NCBI GenBank assembly: GCA_034112345.1
Contig: JAWUVN010000036.1
Span: forward strand, 4,133-68,132
Source: Bermanella sp034112345
Lineage (GTDB): Bacteria > Pseudomonadota > Gammaproteobacteria > Pseudomonadales > Oceanobacteraceae
Direction: 5' to 3'
DNA: 64,000 bases
Shown here: in pieces, positions 42,450-52,174 of the stretch
How the letters are laid out: the number at the start of each line of letters is the position of its first letter
Position numbering within the stretch: position 1 is the stretch's first letter
Translations under genes and position numbers: made by a program
The notes under the pieces: generated by a model
Seen by the model: the letters and a program-made list of their open reading frames with translations, nothing else
Databases searched by the model: none
What the model was told of the DNA's origin: nothing

Positions 42450-45428
42450 ATGGCTGACATTCTTGGTATAGGTATATCTGGGTTAAAAGCTCATCAAACA
42501 GCGTTAGCGGTAACCGGTAACAACATATCTAATGTGGATACTGAAGGTTATAGCCGACAAGACGCGGTCATTACTAATAACAACCCTCAATTTCAGGGAG
42601 GGGTTTGGATCGGGTCTGGGGCTCAAGTAGAAGAAGTTCGTCGAATTTACGATGAGTTTCTAGTTGGCCAAATGCAAAAAGACACATCAACCTATAATTA
42701 TTTTGAGGCATTATCCAGCAACGCAGGGCAAATTGATCAATTACTAGCGGACCCAAGTACGGGTATTCAGCCTGGTATAGAAGGCATGTTCGGATCATTT
42801 CAAGCGGCTATAGATGATCCAAGTTCCCTGCCTGCAAGACAAGTTGTGCTTAGTGAATCGCAAGGGTTGGTAGACCGATTTCATGCGATCAGTGATCAAT
42901 TAAGTGATTCTAATGAAATAGTAAATGGTCAGTTGGGTGTGTATGCCACTCAAATATCGACACTGGCAGAATCAATATCTGAGTTAAATGAACAAATTAC
43001 ATTCGCTCAGTCATCAGCCAGTGGTAACTACCCAAATGATCTACTAGATAAACGAGACCTAGCCATTACACAGCTGTCTGAACTGATAACCATAGACGTA
43101 GTTGAGCAAGATGGTGACACACTGAACATTTTCATAGGCAGTGGTCAGGCATTAGTGGTAGGTAATGATTTCCATTCAATTACAACGCAACCCAGCGAAA
43201 ATGACCCTACTCGAGATGCCGTTGTATATAAACAAAACGGTGTGGTGCAAGAGATCACGGATAGATTGTCGGGTGGTCAAATGGGCGGTTTATTGGAATA
43301 CAGAAACACGGTATTAGACCCCGCGACGAATCAACTGGGTCGTGTGTCGTTGGCTTTACAAGCTGAAATTAATTCACAGCATCAGTTAGGCATTGATTTA
43401 AACGGTACTCAGGGCGGCTTATTTTTTACCGATGTAAATGATCCAGAAGTTGCCCAGCAACGGGTGATTGGAAATGCGGGAAATGAACAGCCAAATGATC
43501 GTGTTGTGGGTGTATATATCACCGATACAAATCAGTTAACAGACAGCGACTATAAGGTAGAATTTATAGGACCCAATGATTACACCTTTAAGGTGACTCG
43601 TGAAAAAGATGGTGAAGTATTATTTACGAGCTCTCTCAGTACAGAATTCCCTGAAAGTTTTGATATAGAAGGGTTTGATTTAACATTTGAAGGCGGCACT
43701 TATAAGCAAGGTGATGAATTTTATTTGCTACCTACTCGTGATGCGGCGTCAAATATTGAATTAGACATTCAAATACCGCAAGAGCTAGCCTTAGCGACAG
43801 CAGTTATGACTGACTTTGACGTGGGTAACCAAGGACAAGCCAATATTAGTTCTGGTGTTGTTTATGATATGGATACGGCAGCGTTTGAAGTACCCGGAGA
43901 GTTAACGCCGCCATTAATCATAAAATTTACCAGTGATAGTACCTACGATGTTTTAGATAACACTGACCCAGCTAATCCAGTTCCATTGTTTCCACCGATT
44001 ATGAATCAAAACTTTGTTTCGGGCGTGGTAAATGATCTATTACCAAAGGATGAAGGTAAAACAGCCATTACTTCAGTTGGTGGATATTTGCCGACAGCTG
44101 CATCTTTCCAAGATTACGATGAAGTATTTGTCACACCCGGTAATGGTTTTTTTCCCGCACGATTAACCATAGAAGACCCAGATCTGATTAATGGTGGAAC
44201 AAAAAGTAGGGGGGTTTTAACTATACCTGCAGAAACTCCTGCCAATGAAATAGCCGAAATTTTAAGCAGTCAAAACGGCATAACCGCATCAGCACGAACA
44301 GAAATTCAATTAACAAACTTCACAGATGATCCCGTTGGATTTTTGGATCAAGTGATGTATTTAAATGGGGTTGAGTTAACGGATGCATTACCAAGTGGTC
44401 AAGTGAAATATGACGATACTTACCCACTGGATGTCCCAAACCCTATAAATTCTGACTTTTTAGCAGACAGAATTAATGCAAATTTCGACTTTCAAGACAT
44501 GGGCATCGTGGCAAAAAGTGATGGATCGACATTAACTATTACAGCGTTTAATGGCGAAGATCTATCCATTGAATTTCAAGGTGATCATGGAGACAGTATT
44601 TCGGTTTCGAATGGACAGAATATTTATATCAATCCCACAGGCGAGGCCCTTTCGGAACCTCTGAATAAATATGACGGCTATGACTTTACCGAAGGCGGTC
44701 CATTTACCTATGAGTTTGAAGTGCCAGGGCAGGGTTCGTTTAATATTGAGTTGACTGGGTCGTATGCCACTGGGGCCGATTTAATTACAGAAATAGAAGC
44801 TCAAATTAATAGTACTAACTTCTCTAACAATGGAACGGTAGTCGTCGATATTGATGAAAGAGGTAATATATTATTTCAAAATCAATTAGATATTAGCCCA
44901 AGCGGCACCAATGGCAGTGCCAAGTTAACAATGGGTGGTCAAGTTAAAGTCATTCTTGATGAAGGCATGGTGATTTCATCTCAGCCGCCTTTAAGCAATT
45001 TATTTGAAGAGTTTCCTGTTCAAGAGTCTGTGTATTTAGGTTATGAACTCACTATGGATGGCACGCCTAAAGAAGGCGATCTATTTTATGTAGACTTTAA
45101 TGAGAACGCCGTCACCGATAACCGAAATGGTGCATTATTGGGTGCTGTGCAATCAAAAGAATTAATAGAAGATGAAATGAGCATCAGTGAAGCCTACGGA
45201 AAATCAGTAGAAGAAGTGGGTTCAATAACAGCACGGGCTCAAATAAATACCGAAAGCTCAGAAGTATTACTGGCCAACAGTACAAACAGTGTTAGTTCAG
45301 TTAGTGGTGTGAACCTTGATGAAGAAGCTGCCAATTTAATACGATTTGAGCAAGGATATAATGCATCCGCTCAAGTTATTTCAGTCGCACGAGACATATT
45401 TAGTACGTTAATTGGCATGTTTAGATAA
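42450..45428 (+). CDS. flgK: FlgK hook-filament junction protein, greatly enlarged
   Basis: 992 aa against about 550-650 usual. Conserved N-terminus MADILGIGISGLKAHQTALA with GNNISNVDTEGYSRQDA and C-terminus VSGVNLDEEAANLIRFEQGYNASAQVIS (key residues GVNLDEEAANL, QGYNASA). The FlgK core runs to about 470; residues about 560-860 are extra and include PANEIAEILSSQNGITASA plus MYLNGVEL, closely resembling a unit in FlgE (about 780-933). It links hook to filament; the FlgN-binding C-terminal tail is intact. Start is one base after the flgJ stop. Confidence 0.94.
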   Translation: MADILGIGISGLKAHQTALAVTGNNISNVDTEGYSRQDAVITNNNPQFQGGVWIGSGAQVEEVRRIYDEFLVGQMQKDTSTYNYFEALSSNAGQIDQLLADPSTGIQPGIEGMFGSFQAAIDDPSSLPARQVVLSESQGLVDRFHAISDQLSDSNEIVNGQLGVYATQISTLAESISELNEQITFAQSSASGNYPNDLLDKRDLAITQLSELITIDVVEQDGDTLNIFIGSGQALVVGNDFHSITTQPSENDPTRDAVVYKQNGVVQEITDRLSGGQMGGLLEYRNTVLDPATNQLGRVSLALQAEINSQHQLGIDLNGTQGGLFFTDVNDPEVAQQRVIGNAGNEQPNDRVVGVYITDTNQLTDSDYKVEFIGPNDYTFKVTREKDGEVLFTSSLSTEFPESFDIEGFDLTFEGGTYKQGDEFYLLPTRDAASNIELDIQIPQELALATAVMTDFDVGNQGQANISSGVVYDMDTAAFEVPGELTPPLIIKFTSDSTYDVLDNTDPANPVPLFPPIMNQNFVSGVVNDLLPKDEGKTAITSVGGYLPTAASFQDYDEVFVTPGNGFFPARLTIEDPDLINGGTKSRGVLTIPAETPANEIAEILSSQNGITASARTEIQLTNFTDDPVGFLDQVMYLNGVELTDALPSGQVKYDDTYPLDVPNPINSDFLADRINANFDFQDMGIVAKSDGSTLTITAFNGEDLSIEFQGDHGDSISVSNGQNIYINPTGEALSEPLNKYDGYDFTEGGPFTYEFEVPGQGSFNIELTGSYATGADLITEIEAQINSTNFSNNGTVVVDIDERGNILFQNQLDISPSGTNGSAKLTMGGQVKVILDEGMVISSQPPLSNLFEEFPVQESVYLGYELTMDGTPKEGDLFYVDFNENAVTDNRNGALLGAVQSKELIEDEMSISEAYGKSVEEVGSITARAQINTESSEVLLANSTNSVSSVSGVNLDEEAANLIRFEQGYNASAQVISVARDIFSTLIGMFR

Positions 45429-45499
45429 AAATATTACACATAACCATATCTATGGCCGATTGAATAAAACACAACAAAGAATTTGAACCGAGGTGTCCC

Positions 45500-46738
45500 A
45501 TGCGCATTTCAACGTTGCAACAACATAATACGGGTGTTCGCCAGTTACTTAATAACCAGGCGTCTACCGTAAACACACAGCAGCAAATTTCAACAGGTCG
45601 ACGTGTCTTAACCCCATCAGACGATCCTGTTGCTTCTACGCGTATATTACAACTGCAGCAAGATATTAGTTTGCGTGAACAGTATATGGAAAACGTAACG
45701 GGTGCGACAAACCGATTGAATTTGGAGGAAGCCACACTATCGAGTGTAACGGATAATATTGCCAAGATTCGAGAACTCACCGTTTATGCTGGCAATGGTT
45801 CAATGACAGCAGAAGACCGCAGTTATGTCGCCGTGGAAATAGAGACTCGATTAGAAGCCCTGGTTGATTTAATGAATACAAAAGACGCCAGTAATACCTA
45901 TATATTTGCTGGTTTTAAAGGAGAAACTGAACCATTTCAAACTCGCGCAGGCGGTGGAGTGAGTTATGAAGGAGATGATGGAGAGAGAATCTTAGAAATA
46001 TCAAACAGTACAGATATACAAACGAATGATTCGGGTAAAAACTTGTTTGTAGATGTAAAAAGCATCCAAGATACATTCTTTACTGAAGATAATTCACGTA
46101 ATACAGGAACGGGCTTTATCACCAATGGTTTTGTTTCTGACCAAGCAGCGTATTCAGAGTTTTACCCTGAAGACATGGTTATACAATTTAACCCTGATAG
46201 TTTTGTTACGCCAGCAGCCCCCAATTATTCAGTATTAACACGTTCAGAGAATAGAGCAATTGATGGCTTGGATGGTGTTGCATACACACCGGGCGAAGAA
46301 TTAGTCGTTCAAGGGGCCAACTTTAAGATAGCAGGTGACCCAGAACCTGGGGATACGTTTATTGTGCGCAGTAGCCCTAAGCAATCAATGGTAGATACTA
46401 TTGCGGGGCTGGTGGAAGGTTTGCGTTCGTTACAAGATACACCTGAAGATTCAGCGTCACTCAATGTATTGATAGAAAACTCACTATCAAATTTAGACTT
46501 TGCTCAAACTTCTGTATCAGAAGTGCAAAGTGAAATAGGGGGGCGATTAAATACGTTAGATAATATTGATAACTTGCATCAAGATGTAGACCTAATAAGC
46601 CAAGAAGTTTTAAGTCAATTACAAGATGTAGACTTTGCTGAAGCCGTAAGCCGATTGTCATTAGAATCCTTTTTACTAGAAGCAGCACAACAGAGCTTTA
46701 CGCAGATAAATAGACTGTCATTATTCAATAGCCTGTAA
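45500..46738 (+). CDS. flgL: FlgL hook-filament junction protein
   Basis: A 412-aa protein, within the upper part of the family range. N-terminal MRISTLQQHNTGVRQLLNNQ with QISTGRRVLTPSDDPVASTR and a C-terminal helix ending LLEAAQQSFTQINRLSLFNSL (key residues AAQQSF, NRLSLFNSL) fit flagellin-type junction proteins. It is the third gene of the flgJKL unit and the last structural gene before the glycan island. Confidence 0.95.
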   Translation: MRISTLQQHNTGVRQLLNNQASTVNTQQQISTGRRVLTPSDDPVASTRILQLQQDISLREQYMENVTGATNRLNLEEATLSSVTDNIAKIRELTVYAGNGSMTAEDRSYVAVEIETRLEALVDLMNTKDASNTYIFAGFKGETEPFQTRAGGGVSYEGDDGERILEISNSTDIQTNDSGKNLFVDVKSIQDTFFTEDNSRNTGTGFITNGFVSDQAAYSEFYPEDMVIQFNPDSFVTPAAPNYSVLTRSENRAIDGLDGVAYTPGEELVVQGANFKIAGDPEPGDTFIVRSSPKQSMVDTIAGLVEGLRSLQDTPEDSASLNVLIENSLSNLDFAQTSVSEVQSEIGGRLNTLDNIDNLHQDVDLISQEVLSQLQDVDFAEAVSRLSLESFLLEAAQQSFTQINRLSLFNSL

Positions 46739-46810
46739 TAAAACCATATACTTCTATAATTGTTGGGTAAATTGGCTATATAAATCATAGATATTTTAAA
46801 TATATGGCCT

Positions 46811-46826
46811 TGGTTCAATACTTGCT
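46811..46826 (+). promoter_or_regulatory. Possible sigma-54 promoter of the legionaminic-acid genes
   Basis: TGGTTCAATACTTGCT has GG-N10-GC spacing and a good -12 box, but its -24 box is weak. It lies 94 nt upstream of the legB-like ATG and would tie glycan synthesis to the flagellar regulon. Confidence 0.4.
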
Positions 46827-46919
46827 TTAACATAATAATAAAAAAAAATTGACGCTTTTGATTGATGACTTTAATAGCCATTTATTCAAAATGTAAAGTA
46901 ATAGTAAGTTTGAGTTTCC

Positions 46920-48119
46920 ATGTTAAATAATGACGTGTTATTACCTATAATTGGCAGAGATACCGGTCTTTTAAATGACGATATAGCCAATTATTCAGAG
47001 AGAATTAAATCAACCGTTTCTACATCTCGATTTCTTGTTTTGGGTGGCGCGGGCTCTATTGGACAAGAAGTTGTTAAGGCCATTTTTAAACATGATCCTC
47101 TTAAGTTGCATGTTGTTGATATTAGTGAAAATAGCTTGGTCGAGTTAGTTAGGGATATTAGAAGTGAATATGGCTATATAAAAGGTGAGTTTATAACATT
47201 AGCTTTGGATATCGGATCTTTAGAATATGATGGGTTTATTGATTCAGACGGTCAATATGATTATGTATTAAATCTATCTGCTTTAAAGCATGTTCGAAGC
47301 GAGAAAGATCCATTTACATTAAAGAGAATGATTAATGTAAATATTTTCAATACAGATAAAACCATTTTACAGTCTATTCAATCTGGTGTTAAAAAATACT
47401 TCTGTGTATCCACTGATAAAGCAGCTAATCCGGTGAATATGATGGGGGCATCAAAACGTATAATGGAAATGTTTATTATGCGTCGAAGTGAAAAAATTGA
47501 TATATCTACCGCACGCTTTGCAAATGTTGCATTTTCTGATGGTTCTCTATTATATGGATTTCAAAAGCGTCTAGAAAAACAACAGCCAATTGTTGCTCCA
47601 GATGATATCAAGCGTTACTTTATTTCGCCAGAAGAGTCAGGTGAACTTTGTTTGCTTTCAGCATTATTTGGTGAAAATAGGGATGTTTTTTTTCCGAAAA
47701 TTAAAAATGATTTTAAGCTGACTACGTTTTCGAATATAGCAATTAAATATTTGAAATATCAAGGTTATGAGCCATTTTTATGTGAATCAGAGGATGAAGC
47801 TAGGGAATTGATAAAAACAATGCCACCTAATGGTAAGTGGCCCTGTCTGTTTCAATCGAGTGATACTACAGGTGAAAAAGCATATGAAGAATTTTACACG
47901 GAAGACGAAACGTTGGATTTTGAGGCATTTAACAATGTAGGAATCATAAAAAATAGTCTTAATTATAATAATGATATTATTAATGATTTTGAAAAATCCA
48001 TTCAATCTATGAAATCTAATAATAACTGGAATAAAGAATCAATTGTAAAATTATTTATAGAAACTATTCCTAATTTTACTCATGTAGAGATGGGTAAATC
48101 ACTTGATAATAAAATGTAA
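46920..48119 (+). CDS. legB: LegB-like nucleotide-sugar 4,6-dehydratase
   Basis: A 399-aa short-chain dehydrogenase-like protein with NAD(P)-binding GGAGSIGQ at about 42-49, VSTDKAANPVNMMGASKR where Met replaces the usual Tyr of YxxxK (as in FlaA1/PseB-type dehydratases), and NVAFSDGSLLYGF. The C-terminal 100 residues are Asn/Lys/Glu-rich and specific to the Leg group. It should make the 4-keto-6-deoxy sugar that starts legionaminic acid synthesis. First gene of a tightly packed, AT-rich plus-strand operon. Confidence 0.82.
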   Translation: MLNNDVLLPIIGRDTGLLNDDIANYSERIKSTVSTSRFLVLGGAGSIGQEVVKAIFKHDPLKLHVVDISENSLVELVRDIRSEYGYIKGEFITLALDIGSLEYDGFIDSDGQYDYVLNLSALKHVRSEKDPFTLKRMINVNIFNTDKTILQSIQSGVKKYFCVSTDKAANPVNMMGASKRIMEMFIMRRSEKIDISTARFANVAFSDGSLLYGFQKRLEKQQPIVAPDDIKRYFISPEESGELCLLSALFGENRDVFFPKIKNDFKLTTFSNIAIKYLKYQGYEPFLCESEDEARELIKTMPPNGKWPCLFQSSDTTGEKAYEEFYTEDETLDFEAFNNVGIIKNSLNYNNDIINDFEKSIQSMKSNNNWNKESIVKLFIETIPNFTHVEMGKSLDNKM

Positions 48120-48124
48120 TCATT

Positions 48125-49294
48125 ATGAATAATGAGCATACAAAATTCATAAATTTTGAACGGGATTTATATCAAACAAGCGATTATATACCATTGCATG
48201 CGCCTCAGTTTAATGGCAATGATATTGAATATGTAACTGACGCTATCAAAAGTACGTTTGTTTCAAGCGTAGGATCATATGTCGATGATTTTGAAGCTGA
48301 AATTCAAGAATATACTCAATCTAATGGTGCGGTTGCCATGGTCAATGGTACAGCTGCATTGAATATATCATTACATATGGCAGGTGTTCAAAAGGATGAT
48401 TTTGTCATTACACAGGCTTTAACCTTTGTAGCGACATGCAATGCTATAGCGCATATTGGCGCTTCTCCAATATTTTTAGATGTTTCAATGCAAAGTCTTA
48501 GTTTATGTCCAAATTCTCTTGAAGTATTTCTTCAGGAAAATGCGATTTTAGATGAGCTTGGTTGTCTTCATAAGTTAACTCAACGTCGTATTCGAGCTGT
48601 ATTACCGATGCATACATTTGGGCACCCTGCAAAACTGGATGAAATCAATGATATTTGCATAAAATGGAACTTGAAGTTAATAGAAGACGCCGCAGAAAGT
48701 TTAGGATCTAAATATAAAGGAAAGCATACTGGCACAATAGGCAACTTTTCCGCATAGAGTTTTAATGGAAATAAAATAATAACGACGGGTGGCGGCGGGA
48801 TGGTTTTATGCCGTGATCCAAACGATGCTTATCGCATAAAGCACCTTAGTACTACGGCTAAGGTAGATCACCCTTATGAATTTTATCATGACGAGTTGGC
48901 ATTTAATTACCGTATGCCAAATTTAAATGCAGCTTTAGGTTGTGCACAGCTGGAAGTGTTGCCTGCGTATCTCAAGATAAAACGAGTGTTAGCATCTACC
49001 TACCAGGAATATTTTAAAGATTCAGATTACCTCTTTGTAAGTGAACCAGAATATGCTGAGTCTAACTATTGGTTAAACGCGATAATATGTCCCGATAAAA
49101 AACTTCGAGATCAGTTTTTAGAAAGTACAAATTTATCGGGTGTTTCTACTAGACCTGTTTGGACGTTGATGCACCGTTTACCCATGTTTAAAGATTGTAT
49201 TAGGGATGATCTGTCAGTATCAGAAAAATTAGAAAAAACGCTAGTCAACATACCCAGTTCACCAATCATAAAGTTGGATGATATCAATGGTTAA
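48125..49294 (+). pseudogene. legC: LegC-like aminotransferase gene interrupted by an in-frame TAG
   Basis: Both halves are one frame: 48125-48754 encodes the DegT/DnrJ/EryC1 N-terminal part (NGTAALNISLHMAG, QALTFVATCNAIAHIGA, LIEDAAESLGSKYKGKH) and 48758-49291 continues SFNGNKIITTGGGGM to the end. The break is TAG at 48755-48757 (codon 211), where the family usually has an aromatic residue (FSAYSFNGNK), so one base change TAT/TAC to TAG explains it. The lost part carries the predicted PLP lysine of SFNGNK. Would be a 389-aa PLP aminotransferase of the legionaminic acid pathway. Real nonsense mutation, or base error. Confidence 0.88.
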
Positions 49295-50441
49295 AGTAAC
49301 CGTTTTTACAGGGACACGTGCCGAATATGGTTTATTATATTGGTTAATGAAAGATCTGAAGGCTGATCCTGAATGTGAATTAGATATTCTTATTTCAGGT
49401 TCTCATTTATCTCCTCAATTTGGTTATACAGTTAACCAAATTGAAGCAGATGGTTTTGAGGTAAGTGAGCGTGTTGAAATGCTGCTATCTTCCGATTCTG
49501 CTGTAGGCACTGCAAAAAGTATGGGTCTTGCTGTTATTGGGTACGCTGACTCGTTAATAAAATTAAATCCTGATGTGATTATTATTTTGGGGGATCGATA
49601 TGAAGCACTTGCGGCAGCACAAACAGCTATGATTCTTCGTATCCCTATTGTACATCTGCATGGCGGAGAGATTACTGAAGGGGCTTATGACGATTCTATA
49701 CGGCATGCGATTACAAAGCTCAGCTATCTTCATGGAACGTCAAGCGAAGAACACCGTCAGAGAGTTATTCAACTTGGAGAATCTCCAGATCGAGTCAGTG
49801 TTGTAGGAGCGATGGGGTTGGAATATATCAATCGTACACCATTAATGACAAAAAAAGATTTTTTAACGTCTATAAAATTTGATCTACATAAACCTTATTT
49901 TGTGGTGACATTTCATGCGGTGACATTGAGTGATAAATGTAACGTAGATGATTTTAAATCATTGCTTAATGCGTTGGATTCTTACCCTAACTATCAGGTT
50001 ATTTTTACTTATCCTAATGCTGATGCAGGCGGTATGAGTCTCATTCCTATACTAGAAACGTATACGACCTTAAATTCAGAGAGGGTATATTCAATCACCT
50101 CTTTGGGCTTACATCGATATTTAAGCGCGGTGAAATATGCGGAAGCGGTTATTGGTAACTCTTCAAGTGGCATTATCGAAGCGCCTAACTTAGAAACGCC
50201 GACTGTGAATATAGGTATTCGCCAAAAAGGGCGTTCAGCTGCGAAAAGTGTCATAAACTGTGAACCGATTACCACGAATATTATAAAGGCAGTTGATATA
50301 GCCATTAGTAAGGAGCGGAAAAATGATTTTTTTGAAAGCCCTTACGGTGACGGTGATGCAAGTTTAAAAGTCATAAAGATGGTTAAGTCTTGTAAATTTG
50401 AATCAAGTAAATGCTTTTATGATTTAAAGGGTACACGATAG
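49287..50441 (+). CDS. legG: LegG/NeuC-type UDP-sugar hydrolysing 2-epimerase
   Basis: A 384-aa GT-B-fold epimerase: TGTRAEYGLLYWLMKDL near the start, GDRYEALAAAQTAMILRIPIVHLHGGE (key residues GDRYEALAAA, HLHGGE) and VIGNSSSGIIEAPN near 290. It releases UDP while inverting C2 to give the hexose used by the NeuB-like enzyme. Start ATG 49287 overlaps the legC end by 8 nt; ATG 49278 is the alternative. Co-translated with legI. Confidence 0.85.
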   Translation: MVKVTVFTGTRAEYGLLYWLMKDLKADPECELDILISGSHLSPQFGYTVNQIEADGFEVSERVEMLLSSDSAVGTAKSMGLAVIGYADSLIKLNPDVIIILGDRYEALAAAQTAMILRIPIVHLHGGEITEGAYDDSIRHAITKLSYLHGTSSEEHRQRVIQLGESPDRVSVVGAMGLEYINRTPLMTKKDFLTSIKFDLHKPYFVVTFHAVTLSDKCNVDDFKSLLNALDSYPNYQVIFTYPNADAGGMSLIPILETYTTLNSERVYSITSLGLHRYLSAVKYAEAVIGNSSSGIIEAPNLETPTVNIGIRQKGRSAAKSVINCEPITTNIIKAVDIAISKERKNDFFESPYGDGDASLKVIKMVKSCKFESSKCFYDLKGTR

Positions 50442-50442
50442 T

Positions 50443-51516
50443 ATGGCTATGATAATTGCAGAAGCGGGTGTAAATCATAATGGTGATGAGGCTCTGGCAT
50501 TAAAATTAATTGATGTCGCATATCATGCTGGGGCTGATATTGTAAAATTCCAAACCTTTAAAGCCAATAATTTAGTGGTAAAATCCGCAATGCAGGCCGA
50601 GTATCAAATAAAAAATACTGAAAGAAAAGAGTCTCAATTTGAAATGTTGAGTCGATTAGAGCTAAGTTTTGAAAGTCACCATAAGCTAGTTGATTACTGC
50701 AATAAATTGGGTCTTGAGTTTTTATCAACGGCATTTGACTCTGAGAGTTTAGCGTTTTTAGTTGGTGAATTAGGATTAAATCGCTTGAAAATCCCTTCAG
50801 GGGAGATCACTAACGCCCCATTGGTGTTGGAACATGCGAGAACAGGGTGTGATTTAATCGTATCGACAGGTATGGCATCACTTTCAGAAGTCGAAATGGT
50901 TTTAGGCGTTATTGCTTTTGGCTATTTATACGACAGTCAGACGACGCCAAGTATTGAATCTTTTGAACATGCCTTTGCATCAAGAGAAGGCCAAAAACTA
51001 TTAAGCGAAAAAGTGACATTGCTACATTGCACTACCGAATACCCTGCGCCTTTTAACGAGATTAATCTTAGGGCTATGGATACTCTATCTTCAGCATTCA
51101 AGTTGCCTGTGGGTTATTCAGATCACAGTAAGGGCATTACTATTTCTATTGCCGCAGTTGCAAGAGGCGCGGTATTAATTGAAAAACATTTTACGCTAGA
51201 TAATAAACTTCCGGGGCCAGACCATAAAGCATCTCTAGAACCTGATGAATTAACAGAAATGATAAAAGCGATAAAGAACACGGAAAATGCACTTGGTAAC
51301 GGTATTAAAGTCCCTCAAAAATCTGAAATTAAAAATAAAAATGTTGCGCGAAAAAGTATCGTGGCAAACAGTAAAATTTTAAAAGGTGATACCTTTACCA
51401 AAGATAATATAACGATAAAACGACCTGGGTCAGGAATATCACCATTACAATATTGGGCAGTGATAGGGGAGGTGTCTAATAAGGCGTTTGAAGATGGGGA
51501 TGAAATAAGTGTCTAA
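50443..51516 (+). CDS. legI: LegI/NeuB-like nonulosonic acid synthase
   Basis: A 357-aa TIM-barrel enzyme condensing phosphoenolpyruvate with an amino-hexose: IAEAGVNHNGD (5-15), KFQTFKANNLV, SGEITNAPL, STGMASLSEVE, YPAPFNEINLR, GYSDHSKGI and IEKHFTLD, then a C-terminal SAF (antifreeze-like) domain beginning near 300 (ARKSIVANSKILKGD). In this operon the product is most likely legionaminic rather than sialic acid, judged by the LegB and LegC companions. It starts one base after the legG stop. Confidence 0.85.
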   Translation: MAMIIAEAGVNHNGDEALALKLIDVAYHAGADIVKFQTFKANNLVVKSAMQAEYQIKNTERKESQFEMLSRLELSFESHHKLVDYCNKLGLEFLSTAFDSESLAFLVGELGLNRLKIPSGEITNAPLVLEHARTGCDLIVSTGMASLSEVEMVLGVIAFGYLYDSQTTPSIESFEHAFASREGQKLLSEKVTLLHCTTEYPAPFNEINLRAMDTLSSAFKLPVGYSDHSKGITISIAAVARGAVLIEKHFTLDNKLPGPDHKASLEPDELTEMIKAIKNTENALGNGIKVPQKSEIKNKNVARKSIVANSKILKGDTFTKDNITIKRPGSGISPLQYWAVIGEVSNKAFEDGDEISV

Positions 51517-52174
51517 GCCCGTCATTGTTATTGGCGGCGGCGGTCATGCCGGCGTGATTATTAATATTCTTAAGAATGAAAAAAGAGAAGTACTGGCTTT
51601 TTCTTCTGTTAAGAAAGCACCCTGTCATACTGTGTTTAATAATATTCCTCAGTTAATGGATGATAAGGATGTTCTTGAATTTAATCCTGCTGATGTACTT
51701 TTAATTAATGGAATAGGACCAAATCCATATAGCAACTTAAGGCAAGTTATTTTTGATAAATTCAGTGACAATGGATATCAATTTGACAAGGTTATTTCAT
51801 CATCGGCTTATGTTTCGTCATTTAGCTCATTAGGTCCGGGGGTTCAAATATTTCCTTGCGCCACTATTCAAACAGAGGTCGTACTGGCAGGACATGCGGT
51901 CATCAATACCGGTGCGATTATTGAACATAACTGTATTATTGGAGCCCGTTCTCATATTGCGCCTGGTGCCATTTTGTGTGGCCAAGTCAGTATCGGGAGC
52001 GATGTTTATATTGGGGCGGGCACTAAAATTATTCAAAATATTTCCATTGGCAGTGGTTCTATTATCGCAATGGGGGCTTCAGTGATACGCGATGTGCCGC
52101 CGAATAGTTTAGTTATTCCGGGTAAACCGATTGTTGAGATTGACCCCGTTGCAATATTGGAGCGAGAGCAATGA
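51509..52174 (+). CDS. NeuD-like sugar O-/N-acyltransferase
   Basis: A 221-aa left-handed beta-helix acyltransferase. The N-terminal Rossmann-like part (VIVIGGGGHAGVI) precedes hexapeptide repeats (HAVINTGAIIEHNCIIGARSHIAPGAILCGQVSIGSDVYIGAGT; key residues GA, IGS, GAG steps). NeuD-type enzymes acetylate nonulosonic acids or their amino-sugar precursors. It overlaps legI by 8 nt and the next gene by 4 nt. Confidence 0.82.
   Translation: MSKPVIVIGGGGHAGVIINILKNEKREVLAFSSVKKAPCHTVFNNIPQLMDDKDVLEFNPADVLLINGIGPNPYSNLRQVIFDKFSDNGYQFDKVISSSAYVSSFSSLGPGVQIFPCATIQTEVVLAGHAVINTGAIIEHNCIIGARSHIAPGAILCGQVSIGSDVYIGAGTKIIQNISIGSGSIIAMGASVIRDVPPNSLVIPGKPIVEIDPVAILEREQ

Noticed and set aside
48755..48757. 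TAG in legC as pyrrolysine or general TAG reassignment
   Set aside because: TAG ends other genes in this window (for example cheR and ycgR), and only one gene shows an internal TAG.
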